A model generated the notes under the pieces. It was not told where the DNA came from, searched no databases, and was given only the letters and a program-made list of their open reading frames with translations. Shown here piece after piece: positions 12,805 to 24,018 of a stretch of DNA of 64,000 bases; positions within the stretch are counted from its first letter, which is position 1, and every line of letters begins with the position of its first letter. The position numbers and the translations under genes were made by a program. The DNA is from Aaosphaeria pasadenensis (lineage: Eukaryota; Ascomycota; Dothideomycetes; Pleosporales), in contig JAKLMB010000001.1 in NCBI GenBank assembly GCA_022813625.1, positions 434,001-498,000 on the forward strand, given 5' to 3'.

Positions 12805-14382
12805 ATGTCGCACGTAGTCGTATTCAATGCCTCCGCGAAGACGGTCAGGATACCCACCACACCCACCAAGTACTTGACCGAAGTCCGCGACGAAGCTTGT
12901 CAGAAATTCAGCGTTAGCAAGGACCAGTTCACCCTGAAATACAACAACAAACCCATCTCGCTCTCCCAGCAGATACGTCTCGCCAACCTACCCCAAGGTG
13001 CACGACTCGAACTGGTACAGGCATCTCGTTCGCCGACGGTGATATCAGTTGCTCTCCAGCTCCCAGCATCGGACAAGAGTGCCCGCCTCACACAAAAGTT
13101 TGCTTCAAATACATCGTTATGGGAACTCCTGCGGAAGTTCGAGAGCGGGCAGGGCGCCAACTACAACTTCACGCAGCGCGGGGTGCCCGAGATGAGCGCG
13201 AATGGCACATCCGGCGCTGGTAGGCTGCATTACGAGATGCCGGTCATCACAGTCATGCCAGGCCATCGTGAACATGCAAGCTTCGTCGAGCTGCAGAAGA
13301 CCCTGTCACAGATTGGCTTCGACAGCGGATCTGCCCTGCTGCGCTTGAGCTTCAGGAATAGCGGGAAGCCTCTGGAAGAGGCAATGACGGAGATCTCGCA
13401 GTACTTCAGAGCGTCGGATGCCACACCAAGCGGTGCCCATGCAGCTACAACTGCCCAGACTACCTCGATACTCGATCTTGATAAGGCGGCTCCTGAGGCT
13501 ACACAGACAGTTGCAGGCGAGACTATAAAGGTGGATGAGCCGGAGCCAGACCTGATGGATGTTGATCCAGTACCGGCTTCCGCTTCGGCTGAGGCACCTA
13601 CCGCATCACAACCTACTGGAAATGTTGAAAGCACATCGATAACCTCGCCCGTTCAGGCGACATCCCCCCTTTCCGAAACGTCGACAGAGGCTGGCAGTGG
13701 TCGTAATGTACAAATATTCGCAGCATCGCCATCAACGACACCACAGGCTGCGCGACAAGCGTACAACGAAGCGGACTACATTCCCACAATCGAGCACGCA
13801 AAGTCACATCAAGCAGCCCTGCAAGCACGAACGCGTAACCAGCGACTCCTTTCCGATAAGGAACTCGAGGACCAAGAGAAAGCACGTCAAGAGAAGCTCA
13901 ACGCAGCAGCAGACAAAGGCAGCTCAGTACGAATACGGATGCCCGATACGCAGATCATCCAAATAAACATCACCAAGGAGGACACCGCAAAGGACATATA
14001 CATTATGGTGGAGGATTTCCTACTATACAAGGAGCCATTCAACTTGAAGTACATCGGGCCAAAAGGCCAACAGACACTCCTACCGCGAGACCAGAAGCGC
14101 TTGATACAAGATCTTCGCTTCACAGCAGCTGAGTTGGTTACTTTCTTGTGGGACGACAAGGCGTCGAGCGAGGCGAGACTCAGCCGGAAGATACTCAAGC
14201 AGGAATGGCAGGCCAGGGCTCAGGTCCTACAAGTGAAAGAGCCCGTGGCGGAAGAGAAGCCAAAAGCAGCTCCCCAACAAGAGCCAAGCAAGGCCGAAGG
14301 AAAGAAGAAATCGAATTTGAGTGCGGGCGAGAAGGAATCGAAGTTGAAGAACCTGCTGATGAAGGGCTTTTCGAAGAAATAG
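12805..14382 (+). CDS. TUG/ASPSCR1-type UBX-domain protein (Ubx4-like)
   Basis: A single exon of 525 residues. The N-terminus (about 1-80, beginning MSHVVVFNASAKTVRIP) is the ubiquitin-like TUG-UBL1 domain. A second region at about 80-200 is conserved in TUG proteins, a low-complexity acidic/Ser-Thr linker runs to about 330, and a UBX domain covers about 370-450. The C-terminus is lysine-rich. TUG/Ubx4 proteins bind the AAA ATPase Cdc48/p97 through UBX and modulate its hexamer and substrate handling; TUG itself tethers vesicles in animals. The start is the first ATG of the frame, in good context (TTCACCATGTC). No introns interrupt it. Fungal orthologues are usually annotated simply as UBX domain proteins; the Ubx4 link is by architecture. 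Confidence 0.88.
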   Translation: MSHVVVFNASAKTVRIPTTPTKYLTEVRDEACQKFSVSKDQFTLKYNNKPISLSQQIRLANLPQGARLELVQASRSPTVISVALQLPASDKSARLTQKFASNTSLWELLRKFESGQGANYNFTQRGVPEMSANGTSGAGRLHYEMPVITVMPGHREHASFVELQKTLSQIGFDSGSALLRLSFRNSGKPLEEAMTEISQYFRASDATPSGAHAATTAQTTSILDLDKAAPEATQTVAGETIKVDEPEPDLMDVDPVPASASAEAPTASQPTGNVESTSITSPVQATSPLSETSTEAGSGRNVQIFAASPSTTPQAARQAYNEADYIPTIEHAKSHQAALQARTRNQRLLSDKELEDQEKARQEKLNAAADKGSSVRIRMPDTQIIQINITKEDTAKDIYIMVEDFLLYKEPFNLKYIGPKGQQTLLPRDQKRLIQDLRFTAAELVTFLWDDKASSEARLSRKILKQEWQARAQVLQVKEPVAEEKPKAAPQQEPSKAEGKKKSNLSAGEKESKLKNLLMKGFSKK

Positions 14383-14894
14383 AGTGCTGAGATCCGCATT
14401 GTTGGATGACGATTAGGTTAAGTCTGACCTGTAGTCAATATAGATAAGGATGGCTTTACGCCGGGACGTTGTAGGTTTCTTAGTATAGCTGGATAGTCCA
14501 ACGGCATAATGACAATGCTGTAATTAACGAATGTGTTTCTATTTGACCAACATGCATCACAAGTCTATACGATCAGGATAGTCACGTTGTGCGGGAGCGA
14601 TCCGGCTTCTCATTTTTTGTTTCATGATTTTATGTTGACACTGTTTGGTATATATGTGCCCCAAATCGATTGACCATGTTTTTCGCACTCCGGTTAACAT
14701 ACGTTTTTCGTTCACCCTCGTTTTCTTTTTTTGAATCCCTCGAGAGTGACGAATGGTTCGGAAGTCATATCATATCAATCCGCCATGAAGAGACCTAACA
14801 CCCAAGGAAGACGTGGAAGGAAAAAAAAGAGAGGAGTTCCGGATTTCGCCCCGTCTTTCCACTCCCTTCCGATTCGGAATCATTGCGCACTCGT
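14383..14894. other. Convergent intergenic region (UBX / eL36)
   Basis: It holds the 3' untranslated regions of two convergent genes. AT-rich, with an A-run at about 14820; no gene seen. Confidence 0.7.
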
Positions 14895-15674
14895 TTAGTG
14901 ACCGGCACGCCTTGCCTCGGCGATGACCTTGGTCATCTCGTCAACCTTTCTCTTGGCACGGCCGAAGGTACCGAGCTGGAGTAGTTCGTTAGTATTGCAT
15001 GTTCAAAAATGGTCGTGTGTGTATGTGTAGTCGATGTGAGAGGATAGAATGGATGAATGTGGTGGTCGGGAGCGGTGAGATCAGGGTGGATGGTAGGTGG
15101 GCGTGGATAGACATACCCTCTTCTTCGCCAGACGACGGGCACGCTTGTCCTTGGAGTTTCGGAGCAATTCAATGACACGCTTCTCGTAGGGTGCGAGACT
15201 GTTAATCCAATAGTCAGCGACGTAATTCTTCTTCCAAAGTAATTCCAAATGCGACAGCTGCATGATCACTGCAACGTGAGTGATGCGATGCTTCGCCCAC
15301 GATGCAGTGCCCACAGCATGGCTCATGTTGGAATTTTTTCTCTTTCCGCCTCATTGTAAACGTACCCAGCGACCTCACGGGCGATGTCCCTAACGAAAGC
15401 TGTGCGCTTCGACAAGAATCCCTTCCTCCTCGAGATCTTGGTGGCAGGCTGCCTGGGGGTGACCTCTGTTCATCCAGCACAGTTAGAAATTGATTTCGAT
15501 CATGATTGTAATTTTTTCCATCGTTACGAAGGTGTGGGTGAAAAGGGAAACGTACGGTGGCCGTGGTTGAGGCCGAGGATGAGGCCTATATCAATAATGT
15601 TAGCTGATTCCACAGAGTATCAACGTTGGAATGAATTGGTATGTACCGGAGCGCTGCTTCACTTCCTTAGGCAT
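14895..15674 (-). CDS. RPL36: 60S ribosomal protein eL36
   Basis: Five exons (15674-15647, 15585-15556, 15465-15366, 15198-15117, 14975-14895) encode 106 residues, the usual eL36 length. The tiny first exons give MPKEVKQRS and GLILGLNHGH. The third gives the basic SRRKGFLSKRTAFVRD segment, the fourth APYEKRVIELLRNSKDKRAR, which is the family signature, and the last GRAKRKVDEMTKVIAEARR. All junctions keep frame. It is a component of the cytosolic large ribosomal subunit. Four introns in about 0.8 kb is typical of ribosomal protein genes in filamentous ascomycetes. Single-base ambiguity remains at the exon 2/3 border (His-Gln-Val reading). Confidence 0.95.
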
Positions 15675-16042
15675 GTTGTCGGTGGTTGTCGTCGTTGATG
15701 TTCGAGAAGTTGGAGATTTCATGGAATTTGGGCTCGCCTGTCTGTGGTGCGTGCCAAGTCACGCTAGCGCTTGGTCGAATTTGGTGTGCGGATCACGTGC
15801 AATCTACCACTCTGAGATTTCACATTCCCAACGCGGACAAGTCAACACACTACTATGATGGTAGTGGTAGTGACCTAAAAAATCATGTCGCTGCCAGATG
15901 CCTTTCAGAAGAACTTCAGTGCCTTCCTTTTGCACTTCAGCAATTCTTGAGTCGCTAAGGTCGTGGTAATGATAGAAATGTTATGATGCTGAATGCCACC
16001 AATCAAATGCATTACAACAAAATCTTTACAATGTCTAGGTAT
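15675..16042. other. eL36 upstream region and thioesterase 3' region
   Basis: It holds the promoter/leader of eL36, including a CACGTG-containing GATCACGTGC at about 15791-15800, and the 3' end of the thioesterase gene. No further gene seen. Confidence 0.6.
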
Positions 16043-16996
16043 CTATATCTTGGTATCTGGTTTCTTCCTGTCGGCCGTGTTTCGTGCTGCATCGAGCACG
16101 AAGCCGACATGGTGGCTTAAAGCAACAAGTTCCCCCTGGTCGTCAAGCACATGCACATCCAGATCCATTCGGCCATTCTTGACCTGCTTCAATTGCACAC
16201 GTACCGCCAGCCATTTCACGCCCTCTGGGGGAAGACTCTTCTTGATATCCAGGTTCAGTAGTAACGTTGGGTACCAGAATGGTCCTTGGCTCTTGTCACG
16301 ATATGACTCGACGATCTGAGGGAACATGTCCGCTACAAAACCAATGCTGCTGTTGGTGAAGTTGGAACCGTCCGCAAAGTAAAGCCATTCGTCGGCTATG
16401 CTGCTCTTGACATGTCCATTGCGAGGAAAATGCCACCGGACCTTTTGGGAAGCTTTTCGGAAGTTTGAGAATGGCATCTTCTGCTGTCGGAACCAGTTCT
16501 CGTCCTTGTCATCTGCGAGCTTGGCCAGGTCGACTGTCGGACGCGGTGGAGTCAACGTGTACCCAGTATCGAAGGTGACTCCTGTTTCGGTATCGACATT
16601 CGAGTTTGTTACGTATGCGAGCACTTCCTCGCGACCTTCTTGTGACATATGGACATGCACAATAGAAGTTTGCCGACCCAGCTTCACGTCATCCACCCTG
16701 AATGTGGCTGGTCCAGCTTGGGTCCTACGCAAGAACTCGACATGAAGAGCAATAGTATGGGGTTGATTCTGTTTTGCCAATGCAGTGCTGAAGTGCAGGG
16801 CGACGACTTCCAATATACAGCCAGTGACATAGCCGCCGTTAGGGACTACAGAAAGTAAACAATCAGGCAACGGATCTAATGACAAATAGCTAGTAGAGAA
16901 CTTACCGGACCCTATGCACCAGTCATCCCTCAAATTGCAGCTATATGTCTTTGAATCCACCTTCTCGACCGCGGTGGCCTCTGCCCAGGACGCCAT
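16043..16996 (-). CDS. TesB/4HBT_3-type acyl-CoA thioesterase
   Basis: Two exons (16996-16906 and 16845-16043) encode 297 residues. A 60-nt intron (16905-16846; GTAAGT donor, TTTCTGTAG acceptor) is in frame and free of stops, so an unspliced reading also stays open; splicing restores the family-like GSVPNGGYVTG. The protein has two tandem hotdog folds, residues about 1-130 and 160-290, as in the thioesterase-like superfamily. These enzymes hydrolyse acyl-CoA thioesters. The C-terminus (PDTKI) is not a canonical PTS1. It is divergent from the CoA ligase at 17545, sharing a 548-bp promoter, which suggests co-regulation in acyl-CoA turnover. Substrate unknown. Confidence 0.8.
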   Translation of the reverse strand: MASWAEATAVEKVDSKTYSCNLRDDWCIGSGKFSTSYLSLDPLPDCLLSVVPNGGYVTGCILEVVALHFSTALAKQNQPHTIALHVEFLRRTQAGPATFRVDDVKLGRQTSIVHVHMSQEGREEVLAYVTNSNVDTETGVTFDTGYTLTPPRPTVDLAKLADDKDENWFRQQKMPFSNFRKASQKVRWHFPRNGHVKSSIADEWLYFADGSNFTNSSIGFVADMFPQIVESYRDKSQGPFWYPTLLLNLDIKKSLPPEGVKWLAVRVQLKQVKNGRMDLDVHVLDDQGELVALSHHVGFVLDAARNTADRKKPDTKI

Positions 16997-17544
16997 CGTT
17001 GTGTAACTCTTCTGGCAAGCTTGACGTTGCTGGGTTTCCCAGATCCAGGTTTAATGGGTAAGCCTGGCAAAACAACACTACACGCGATTGACGCGCAACA
17101 ATAATCCAAAGACCCAAAAAAGAAGGAGAAATAGTCTACCTGATAACCAATAATTATGGAGAACGATTACTCCGATTTATTGCAAGCTATGTGGTTTATG
17201 GCTTCGGATCGGACCTCGGAAAGGTTATACTGATAAACCCCGCGCTATTCGATAAACGGGCCTCGGTTCGTCGAAACCCCAGCCTTGAGTGGCTCCCTAG
17301 CATCGTCACTCCGCACCAGTAGTGCTCCTTCTATCGCTAGGGGAGGGGGCGTCCAACGATGATTGATACGACGATGATCTCCGCATGACAAGGGGAGCTT
17401 AGAGGCGGCTTTACGCTCCGTTAGACTACCTCTTCCTTCCTATCTTTTTTACCTTCGTTCTTCCATTCCTGCTCTCTTGTCAAATCTCATTTGAAAGCTC
17501 CAAGCTGTTAGAATATCATAATCAATCCGTATCCCACACCCGAT
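16997..17544. promoter_or_regulatory. Shared promoter of thioesterase and CoA ligase genes
   Basis: 548 bp between divergent start codons. It contains CCAAT-like words near 17090-17155 and pyrimidine-rich leader DNA (about 17425-17480) before the ligase start. No motif can be assigned to a known regulator by eye. Confidence 0.5.
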
Positions 17545-19333
17545 ATGCCTGTAGATTCTAAGTACCCAGCACTTCCAATTCCAGATACAGACCTATGGGG
17601 GTTTCTCTTCGAGCGGAAAGATAGACCATACCCTGACGACAAAGGTTCGTTCGAGTTGCAACTCCATCCTCCCACCATTTGGTCTTGAAGCACGCGACTA
17701 ACACCAACTTACAGTTATCTACTTCGATCCCTATACCTCCCGATCATACACCTATGCACAAGTCAGAGACACAGCTATTGAATTTGGGAAAGGTCTGAAG
17801 GGCCTCTGGGATTGGCAGACGGGGGATGTCCTCGCGCTGTACACGCCGAACTGCATCGACACGCCCGCGGTAACATGGGGCTGTCTGTGGGCGGGCGGGA
17901 TCCTGAGTCCGGCCAATCCTGGCTACACCGCCGATGAGCTGGCCTTCCAGCTCAAGGATTCAGGCGCGAAGGCTCTGGTGACGCAGATGCCGTTTATTAA
18001 GACGGCGAGGGAGGCTGCGAGTAGAGTCGGTATCCCTCAAGATAGGGTTATCATCATTGGCGACGAGCGCGACCCAGAACACAAGGCGAAACACTTCACG
18101 AGCATTCAGAACATCTCTAAGTCAACAAGATGGCGGAGGACGAAGATGAAGAAACCGAGTGAGGACCTTGCGTTCTTGGTATATTCTTCTGGAACCACTG
18201 GGCATCCCAAGGGTGTCATGCTCACGCATCGAAATATCGTTGCGAATACTATGATGATCAAAGCCGCGGAGGCGGGTAATCTCAATTGGAAAGGCGGTCC
18301 AACTGGAGAAGGTGACAAGCTATTAGCTTTCCTACCTTTCTTCCACATCTACGGTAAGCTTTGTTGCTATAAACCCATCATACGTTCACAGGCTAACTAA
18401 TTGGCAGGCCTAACATGTTTGATTCACCAGAGTCTGTATTCAGGCCTGCAACTCATCGTCATGCCGCGATTCCACCTCGAAGACGTCTGCCGTTTCATCC
18501 AAGAACTCAAAATCACATTCGCCTACGTAGCGCCTCCCGTCGTTCTCCTCCTCAGCAAGGACCCCGTGGTCTCCAAATACGACCTCAGCTCCATCCGTAT
18601 GATGAACTCGGGAGCCGCACCTCTGACGAGAGAACTCGTCGAAGCCGTCCACAACCGTCTCAAGATCCCCGTGAAACAGGGCTACGGGCTCTCGGAGACA
18701 AGTCCAACCACGCACACGCAGCCCTGGAGCGACTGGAATAAGACCATCGGCTCAGTGGGAACCCTGCTGCCGTACCAAACCGCGAAGTACATGTCCCCAG
18801 AGGAGAAGGAGGTGCCGGTTGGCGAGGTGGGAGAACTATGGATCAAGGGTCCTAACGTATTCAAGGGTTATCTGAATAATCCCGAAGGCACGGCTAATGC
18901 TTTGACTGCTGATGGTTACTTCAAGACAGGCGACGTCGGGTATCAAGATAAGGACGGCAATTTCTACATTACCGACCGTGTTAAGGAGTTGATCAAGTAC
19001 AAAGGATTCCAGGTTGCGCCTGCAGAACTCGAGGGCTATCTCGTGGCTCATCCGAACGTCAACGACGTCGCCGTAATTGGCGTCTTCGACAAGGAGCAGG
19101 CCACCGAGCTCCCGAGAGCGTACATTGTGCCCGCGAATGGTCTTGGGAAGGGGGAGAAGGAGGCGAAGGAGATTGTGGAGTGGTTGAACAAGAAGGTGGC
19201 GAACCACAAGAAGTTGCGGGGCGGTATCAGATTCGTCGATGAGATCCCTAAGAGCATAAGTGGGAAGATCTTGAGGAGGTTGCTCAAGGTAAAGGCTCAG
19301 GAGGAAGAGAACGCAGCTAAATCTAAGCTATAA
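17545..19333 (+). CDS. Peroxisomal AMP-forming CoA ligase (4-coumarate:CoA-ligase-like)
   Basis: Three exons (17545-17644, 17715-18353, 18408-19333) encode 554 residues. ANL-family motifs are in order: the phosphate loop YSSGTTGHPKGV (about 190-201), the aromatic/ATP motif GYGLSETSPT (mid-protein), the hinge/A8 region TGDVGYQDKDGNFYITDR and GFQVAPAELEG, and the A10 catalytic lysine in ISGKILRRL (about K531). The last residues are AAKSKL, an exact PTS1, so it should enter peroxisomes. The enzyme activates a carboxylic acid to acyl-adenylate and then acyl-CoA. The closest general family is 4CL/fatty-acyl or aryl-CoA ligase; the substrate cannot be read from sequence. It is divergent from an acyl-CoA thioesterase. 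The first donor is GTTCGT, a weak match, but frame and motifs support the join. Confidence 0.88.
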
Positions 19334-19415
19334 AATGCATATGTAGATAGTCAACTTCAAGATACTGTAAATATATGGGCTATCTCATTTCATTATTGAC
19401 CTTGTTTGACCCTAT

Positions 19416-20276
19416 TTATTTGCTGCACGGGGTATCATCATTTTGAGCTAATGCAACTGGAATGTTCAAGCCGACGCATCCACCCATGGCCCCAATCCAT
19501 ACCATGAGATACTCGGCAGGTGTCAGGTCCTTGTTACCCACGCTGGCTTCCATGACCGCGGCTGTTTGACAGGGATGTATGAAGAAGACAGGTGAGCCCG
19601 TGAGTGGATGGTCCTGTACAAAGTCAATGGTTGTGGGAATGGTATAAATGCGGATTTGACTGTACCGTTATCGTAATACCGCCAATAATGCCCACACTAT
19701 TTACTTGCTCTGTGAACTGTTTCGGTATGAGGTACTTATGGAGTGTTTCCATTGTTGGTGGATAACGATGTTGGGCATCTATGATGCTGATGTAGAGCAT
19801 TGGCACTTGATAGCTTGGGGAGAGTAGGACGTCGTAAGCTATCACCACTGACGACGGCCGCACATTTTGGAGCACTTCCTAGGAATCGTTAGATAAGGAT
19901 CTAAATCAGACACTGCTATTATAGATGTACTTCTTCGTCATCATCCTCGATCAGCAAGGGCTCTGCACTCCCATGGATGTTTGTAGTGGATTCATTGAGG
20001 TCGGGTCGGGCTTTCAGAATTTGTAGAAATGTACATTGTTCCTCTCGAAGCACGTTCACAGACAGCCACGTGCTCTGTGAAGAATTAAGCTGCTCAAATC
20101 TCCTGGAGAGTGTAGCACTTGCAATCTTGAATTCGTCCGTGGTCAACTCTGGGAATTGAGAAATTCTATTCGTCATTTCCTTATGCTCCACTACTACAGA
20201 AGTTAGTTCAAGGAAAATCAATTGTATCACCAATGTTCGTAGTAGTTTCACCCGAATGGCAACAACTCTTACTCAT
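19416..20276 (-). CDS. ATG10: Autophagy E2-like enzyme Atg10
   Basis: Core exons are 20176-19931, 19878-19666 and 19613-19416, with 52-nt introns. A short first exon is likely at 20276-20273 (ATGA then GTAAGA; CTAAC branch and TTCTGTAG acceptor near 20198), giving about 225 residues; otherwise translation starts at 20176 with MTNRISQFPEL. Hallmarks are YDVLLSPSYQVPMLY, the middle E2-like strand, and DHPLTGSPVFFIHPCQTAAVM, whose H-P-C holds the catalytic cysteine (about residue 175). Atg10 accepts Atg12 from the E1 Atg7 and conjugates it to Atg5 for autophagosome formation. Atg3 also has an HPC motif but is larger with a different flank, so Atg10 is preferred. The N-terminal start is the uncertain part. 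Confidence 0.85.
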
Positions 20277-21747
20277 GGAAGTGAGATTACATACAAAAAT
20301 TGTGCCTTCGGAAGAACAGCAGTAGAAAATGCGATATGGCCCCAGACAGGTTAGCTGGGAACGGTGAATACACGGACACGTGATGACGTGCGGGGCCCGT
20401 GCTGCACTTGATGGAATCGAAACTCGAGGGCGTTCTACGAAACGATCTGGATTTCGTGAGATCGCTAGTCAAGACCGTGCGACAATTACTATTAATCCCT
20501 GCGCAAGGAATGATGCTGCGTTAATGGTGACGTACCTATGGGTTGGTAAGCCTCAGTAGTATCTCGTAGAATTAGAGGGAGACACGGGAGAATCGTGCCG
20601 TGCACTCGTAACAACAGATGGTTCACGGTCTGTTGAACCGCTACGAATAAGAGCTACTGTTGTGCGCCAACAAGCCCATCGGCCCTTGTATTGTTGGTTG
20701 CTAATTATTGAAGAGGGAATTGAACGTAGTACGCAGGATGACGTCGTGGACCCTTAAAGCAATCACGATTGAAGATCTTCGCTGTGGGCCCGCTCGTTGG
20801 CGCGTCACTGATACGTTCGGGGTTTACTGCCGATTGAGAGGAGTAGACCACCGTATCGTCTTGCAGGAGGAGCACAAGTGTACCTGTATCGGGATATGTT
20901 GTGTAGGTGGGCTCGGCAGAATGTATAGCTAGTGTACGGTGTAGCAATCTGCAGTGGAGAGCAATTGAAAATTTGACGAGTATAGACAGGCAACTACGAG
21001 GTAGCAATGAAGGTATTCAGTAGTAAAGCCGAGGGCTCAAACGGGCCGAGAGGGCTGGGTTGACGTTGGAAAGCACTTAAGAGGTACGAGGCATAAAAAG
21101 TGCAGAGTGAGATTCGATTGCGGTGGATTGTGGCGATCGATCCGGTGTAGGTCCCGGAGGTAGCATGGGTGTTTGACATCGAGGGTTTCGTTGCTGAGAT
21201 TGAGGGTTGTAGGTAGAAATCAGACCAAGCTCGAAACAAAGGTAGTTACTCATAGTAGTGCGGCACCAAGATACCTCGTACCCGTAGACATGCAGTCAGT
21301 CAGTCAGTCGGTCAGGTCATTGCCAGGGTCAGGGCAATATATATTGACAACAATGACGATAATAATGATAGTCCATGGCCATTTATGTTCAATTGGTAAC
21401 TTGGGAGAAGTAGACTTGACTCGTAACTTGACTAAGTTGAGAGAAAGGGTCCTAGTCTTGGCGCTGGATAGACTCCTCCAGGCATCTTTCTCCTCATCTC
21501 GCGCGACTGCGGAGGAGACAGCATCTGCCTTGTAATCAATATCTCGTCACTTTCCTCCGTCCCACACGACATTTGAATCCTATCCATCATCAAATTGATC
21601 CTCACTCTGCCCCCCGATATAGGGCATTACCCGCAACTTCTGCCTCTGTTTCTCAGTTCAATTTCTGGATGAGATAAGCTGTACTGCTCGTATCCGCCGT
21701 CACCTCCGCAAGTCCGCAGTCCACAATTTCCAGCTCTACTCATCGCA
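20277..21747. promoter_or_regulatory. Divergent promoter region, ATG10 / Chk2-type kinase
   Basis: About 1.5 kb without a supported gene. Small frames on both strands give no domain-like translation. It contains a CAGT repeat (21293-21312) and a pyrimidine-rich leader (about 21545-21660) leading to the kinase start. Confidence 0.5.
21293..21312. repeat. CAGT tetranucleotide repeat
   Basis: Four CAGT units and a variant in a row, upstream of the checkpoint kinase gene. Confidence 0.75.
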
Positions 21748-24018
21748 ATGCCCGCACCGATCAAGCGCGGCCGCGTAGGTTCTCTATTTCCCCATGAAAC
21801 CAAGGGCCATTGTTGGGCTAACTGTCTCAATCATCATAGCAATCACAAGGCGAGCAAGTCGATCCAAAAAAGCCTCGCCGTTCCCAGCGTAACTTGTCGC
21901 CCTCTCGCGCAGCGGATGCACATCTCAAGCCTGGTCCATTGCCGTCACCCATAACGCACAAGGAATCTACCGCTACTGATGAATTCGATGAGGGTACTGC
22001 AACACCACCTAGTCAAATCCATCCCGACGAGACCACCTCTCCCACAAATGGCCACAGCCCCCGTCGTCCTGGTGGCCTTTCATCTCCGCCCTCCGATACG
22101 CAACCGTTCTCACAATTTGCCTTCCAAGCAAACAGCCGCGCATATGCTGTAGAAGATGAGGAGGGTGAAGGCGTATGGGGCTACCTCGTACCTTTCGACT
22201 CTAACTCTGGCGATGTCCTTGTCCTTCGCCGTCGAAGTGCATGCCCAGTTTCTGCTAAGTACATTGGCACCAAAACCGGCAAAGAGAAGGTATCACGGGA
22301 CACATACGAGCGAGCAGAGGAAAAGTATGAAACCAAAAAGCAGGATGAAGGAGTCACTGCGGGAGGCTATCTCATTGGACGTCACCCAGAGTGTGGTATG
22401 TTGCAATTCGCAATACTGTGCCGTAAGGAGACACTAACGCCTGCGTAGATCGCATTATCAATTCTCTCACTGTTTCCAATCGTCATTGCCTACTGTTCGC
22501 CGAAAATAAAGATGGGGACTCGACAGCTATCTTGGAAGACTTATCTGGTAATGGTACATTTGTGAATGATACTCTTGTTGGTCGCAACAAGAGGAGGGTT
22601 TTGAATGAGGGCGACGAGATTGGCATTCTTGATGCAGCGCGCTTTGTTTTCAGGTACCCCCTCAACCGCGATACCAATGGATTCAGACAGCAGTACACGC
22701 TTCAGGAACAGCTTGGCAAAGGTCATTTCGCTTCGGTATACCTTTGTGTGGAAAAGACTACTGGAGCGCGATATGCTGTCAAAAAATTCGACAAGCGATC
22801 TGGGCCTGGTGAAAAGTCAAAGGTTGATGGGCTTCAGCAAGAGATAGCGGTATTGATGAGCGTCAGCCATCCAGCTCTGCTATGCCTGAAGGACACATTC
22901 GATGAGGACGATGGAGTTTATCTCGTGCTTGAGCTTGCTCCTGAGGGCGAGCTTTTTAATTGGATTGTAATGAAGCAGAAGCTCTCCGAGTCGGAAGCAC
23001 GCAAGGTCTTCGTTCAGCTGTTCCAGGGCATCAAATACCTGGTAAGTGGCCCTTCCTGCCTGGAAATGGAATAACTTTCTAATCGACGACACTCAGCATG
23101 AACGCAATATCGTGCATCGGGACATCAAGCCTGAGAACATTTTGCTTACGGATAAAGAGTTACATGTCAAGCTTGCGGACTTCGGCCTTGCTAAGATAAT
23201 AGGCGAGGAGTCCTTCACTACCACATTGTAAGACATCCTTGCTTGATATACATTGGAGTTTTACTAACTTACTGCAGATGCGGTACACCATCCTGTACGT
23301 CACAAATGTTTAACCCATATATCGGCTTCTTTTCTAGAAACTAACCTTAATAGATGTCGCCCCTGAGATTTTAGAAGGCTCCAATCATCGACGATACACA
23401 CGTGCTGTGGATGTTTGGTCCCTAGGAGTGGTGCTTTACATCTGCCTCTGTGGCTTTCCTCCCTTCTCCGACGAGCTCTACAGCGCAGAGAATCCCTACA
23501 CGCTGTCCCAGCAGATCAAAATGGGGCGGTTTGACTACCCTTCGCCCTACTGGGATTCCGTTGGAGACCCAGCTTTGGATCTGATCGATCGTATGCTGAC
23601 AGTTGACGTTGATCAGCGCATCACAGTTGACGAATGTCTCCAGCATCCCTGGGTTACTCAACAGGTACTGAACCCGGCGGATAGTACCGACGGATTGACA
23701 GGAGCCATTGCCAACCTGGACTTCTCAAAGCGCAAGGTGCAGCGTGAGCGAACATTGTTGAGTACTATCAACGACATCCGCGTGAGCAGGGTCATTGATG
23801 CCCCAGGCGGACAGCTTCCGATAAAGGTTTACGAGAAGAATGCTAGCAAGAACGGCACGGCTAAGAAGGGAGCGGTGGGAAAAGAGACCACGCCTGCTGC
23901 CAATCGGGATCCTGAGGAGTTCATCAAATTGGGTGGTAAAGGTGATCAACGACTCTATGACACAGAAGACGGGTCTCGGTACCCCGAGTCCCCAGAAGTA
24001 GAAGCTCAGTTGAAGTGA
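21748..24018 (+). CDS. CHK2: Chk2/Cds1-type DNA-damage checkpoint kinase (FHA + kinase)
   Basis: Six exons (21748-21774, 21840-22395, 22449-23041, 23097-23227, 23278-23294, 23354-24018) encode 662 residues. The N-terminal 100 residues carry five SQ/TQ sites (Ser11, Ser24, Ser67, Thr96, Ser100), a cluster suited to ATM/ATR kinases. An FHA domain follows (about 150-265: YLIGRHPEC, TVSNRHCLLF, NGTFVN). The kinase domain (about 265-540) has GKGHFASVY, the VHRDIKPEN catalytic loop, ADFGLAK, and CGTPSYVAPE, the last coded partly by a 17-nt microexon. A low-complexity tail with basic stretches ends the protein. A single FHA domain resembles S. pombe Cds1 and Neurospora PRD-4 rather than Rad53, which has two. 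It is expected to act in the nucleus in S-phase and damage checkpoints. Confidence 0.92.
23278..23294 (+). other. 17-nt microexon of the checkpoint kinase
   Basis: Bounded by an ACTGCAG acceptor and a GTACGT donor, it supplies the residues C-G-T-P-S and completes split codons on both sides. Skipping it would shift the frame and delete the end of the activation segment. Confidence 0.8.
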
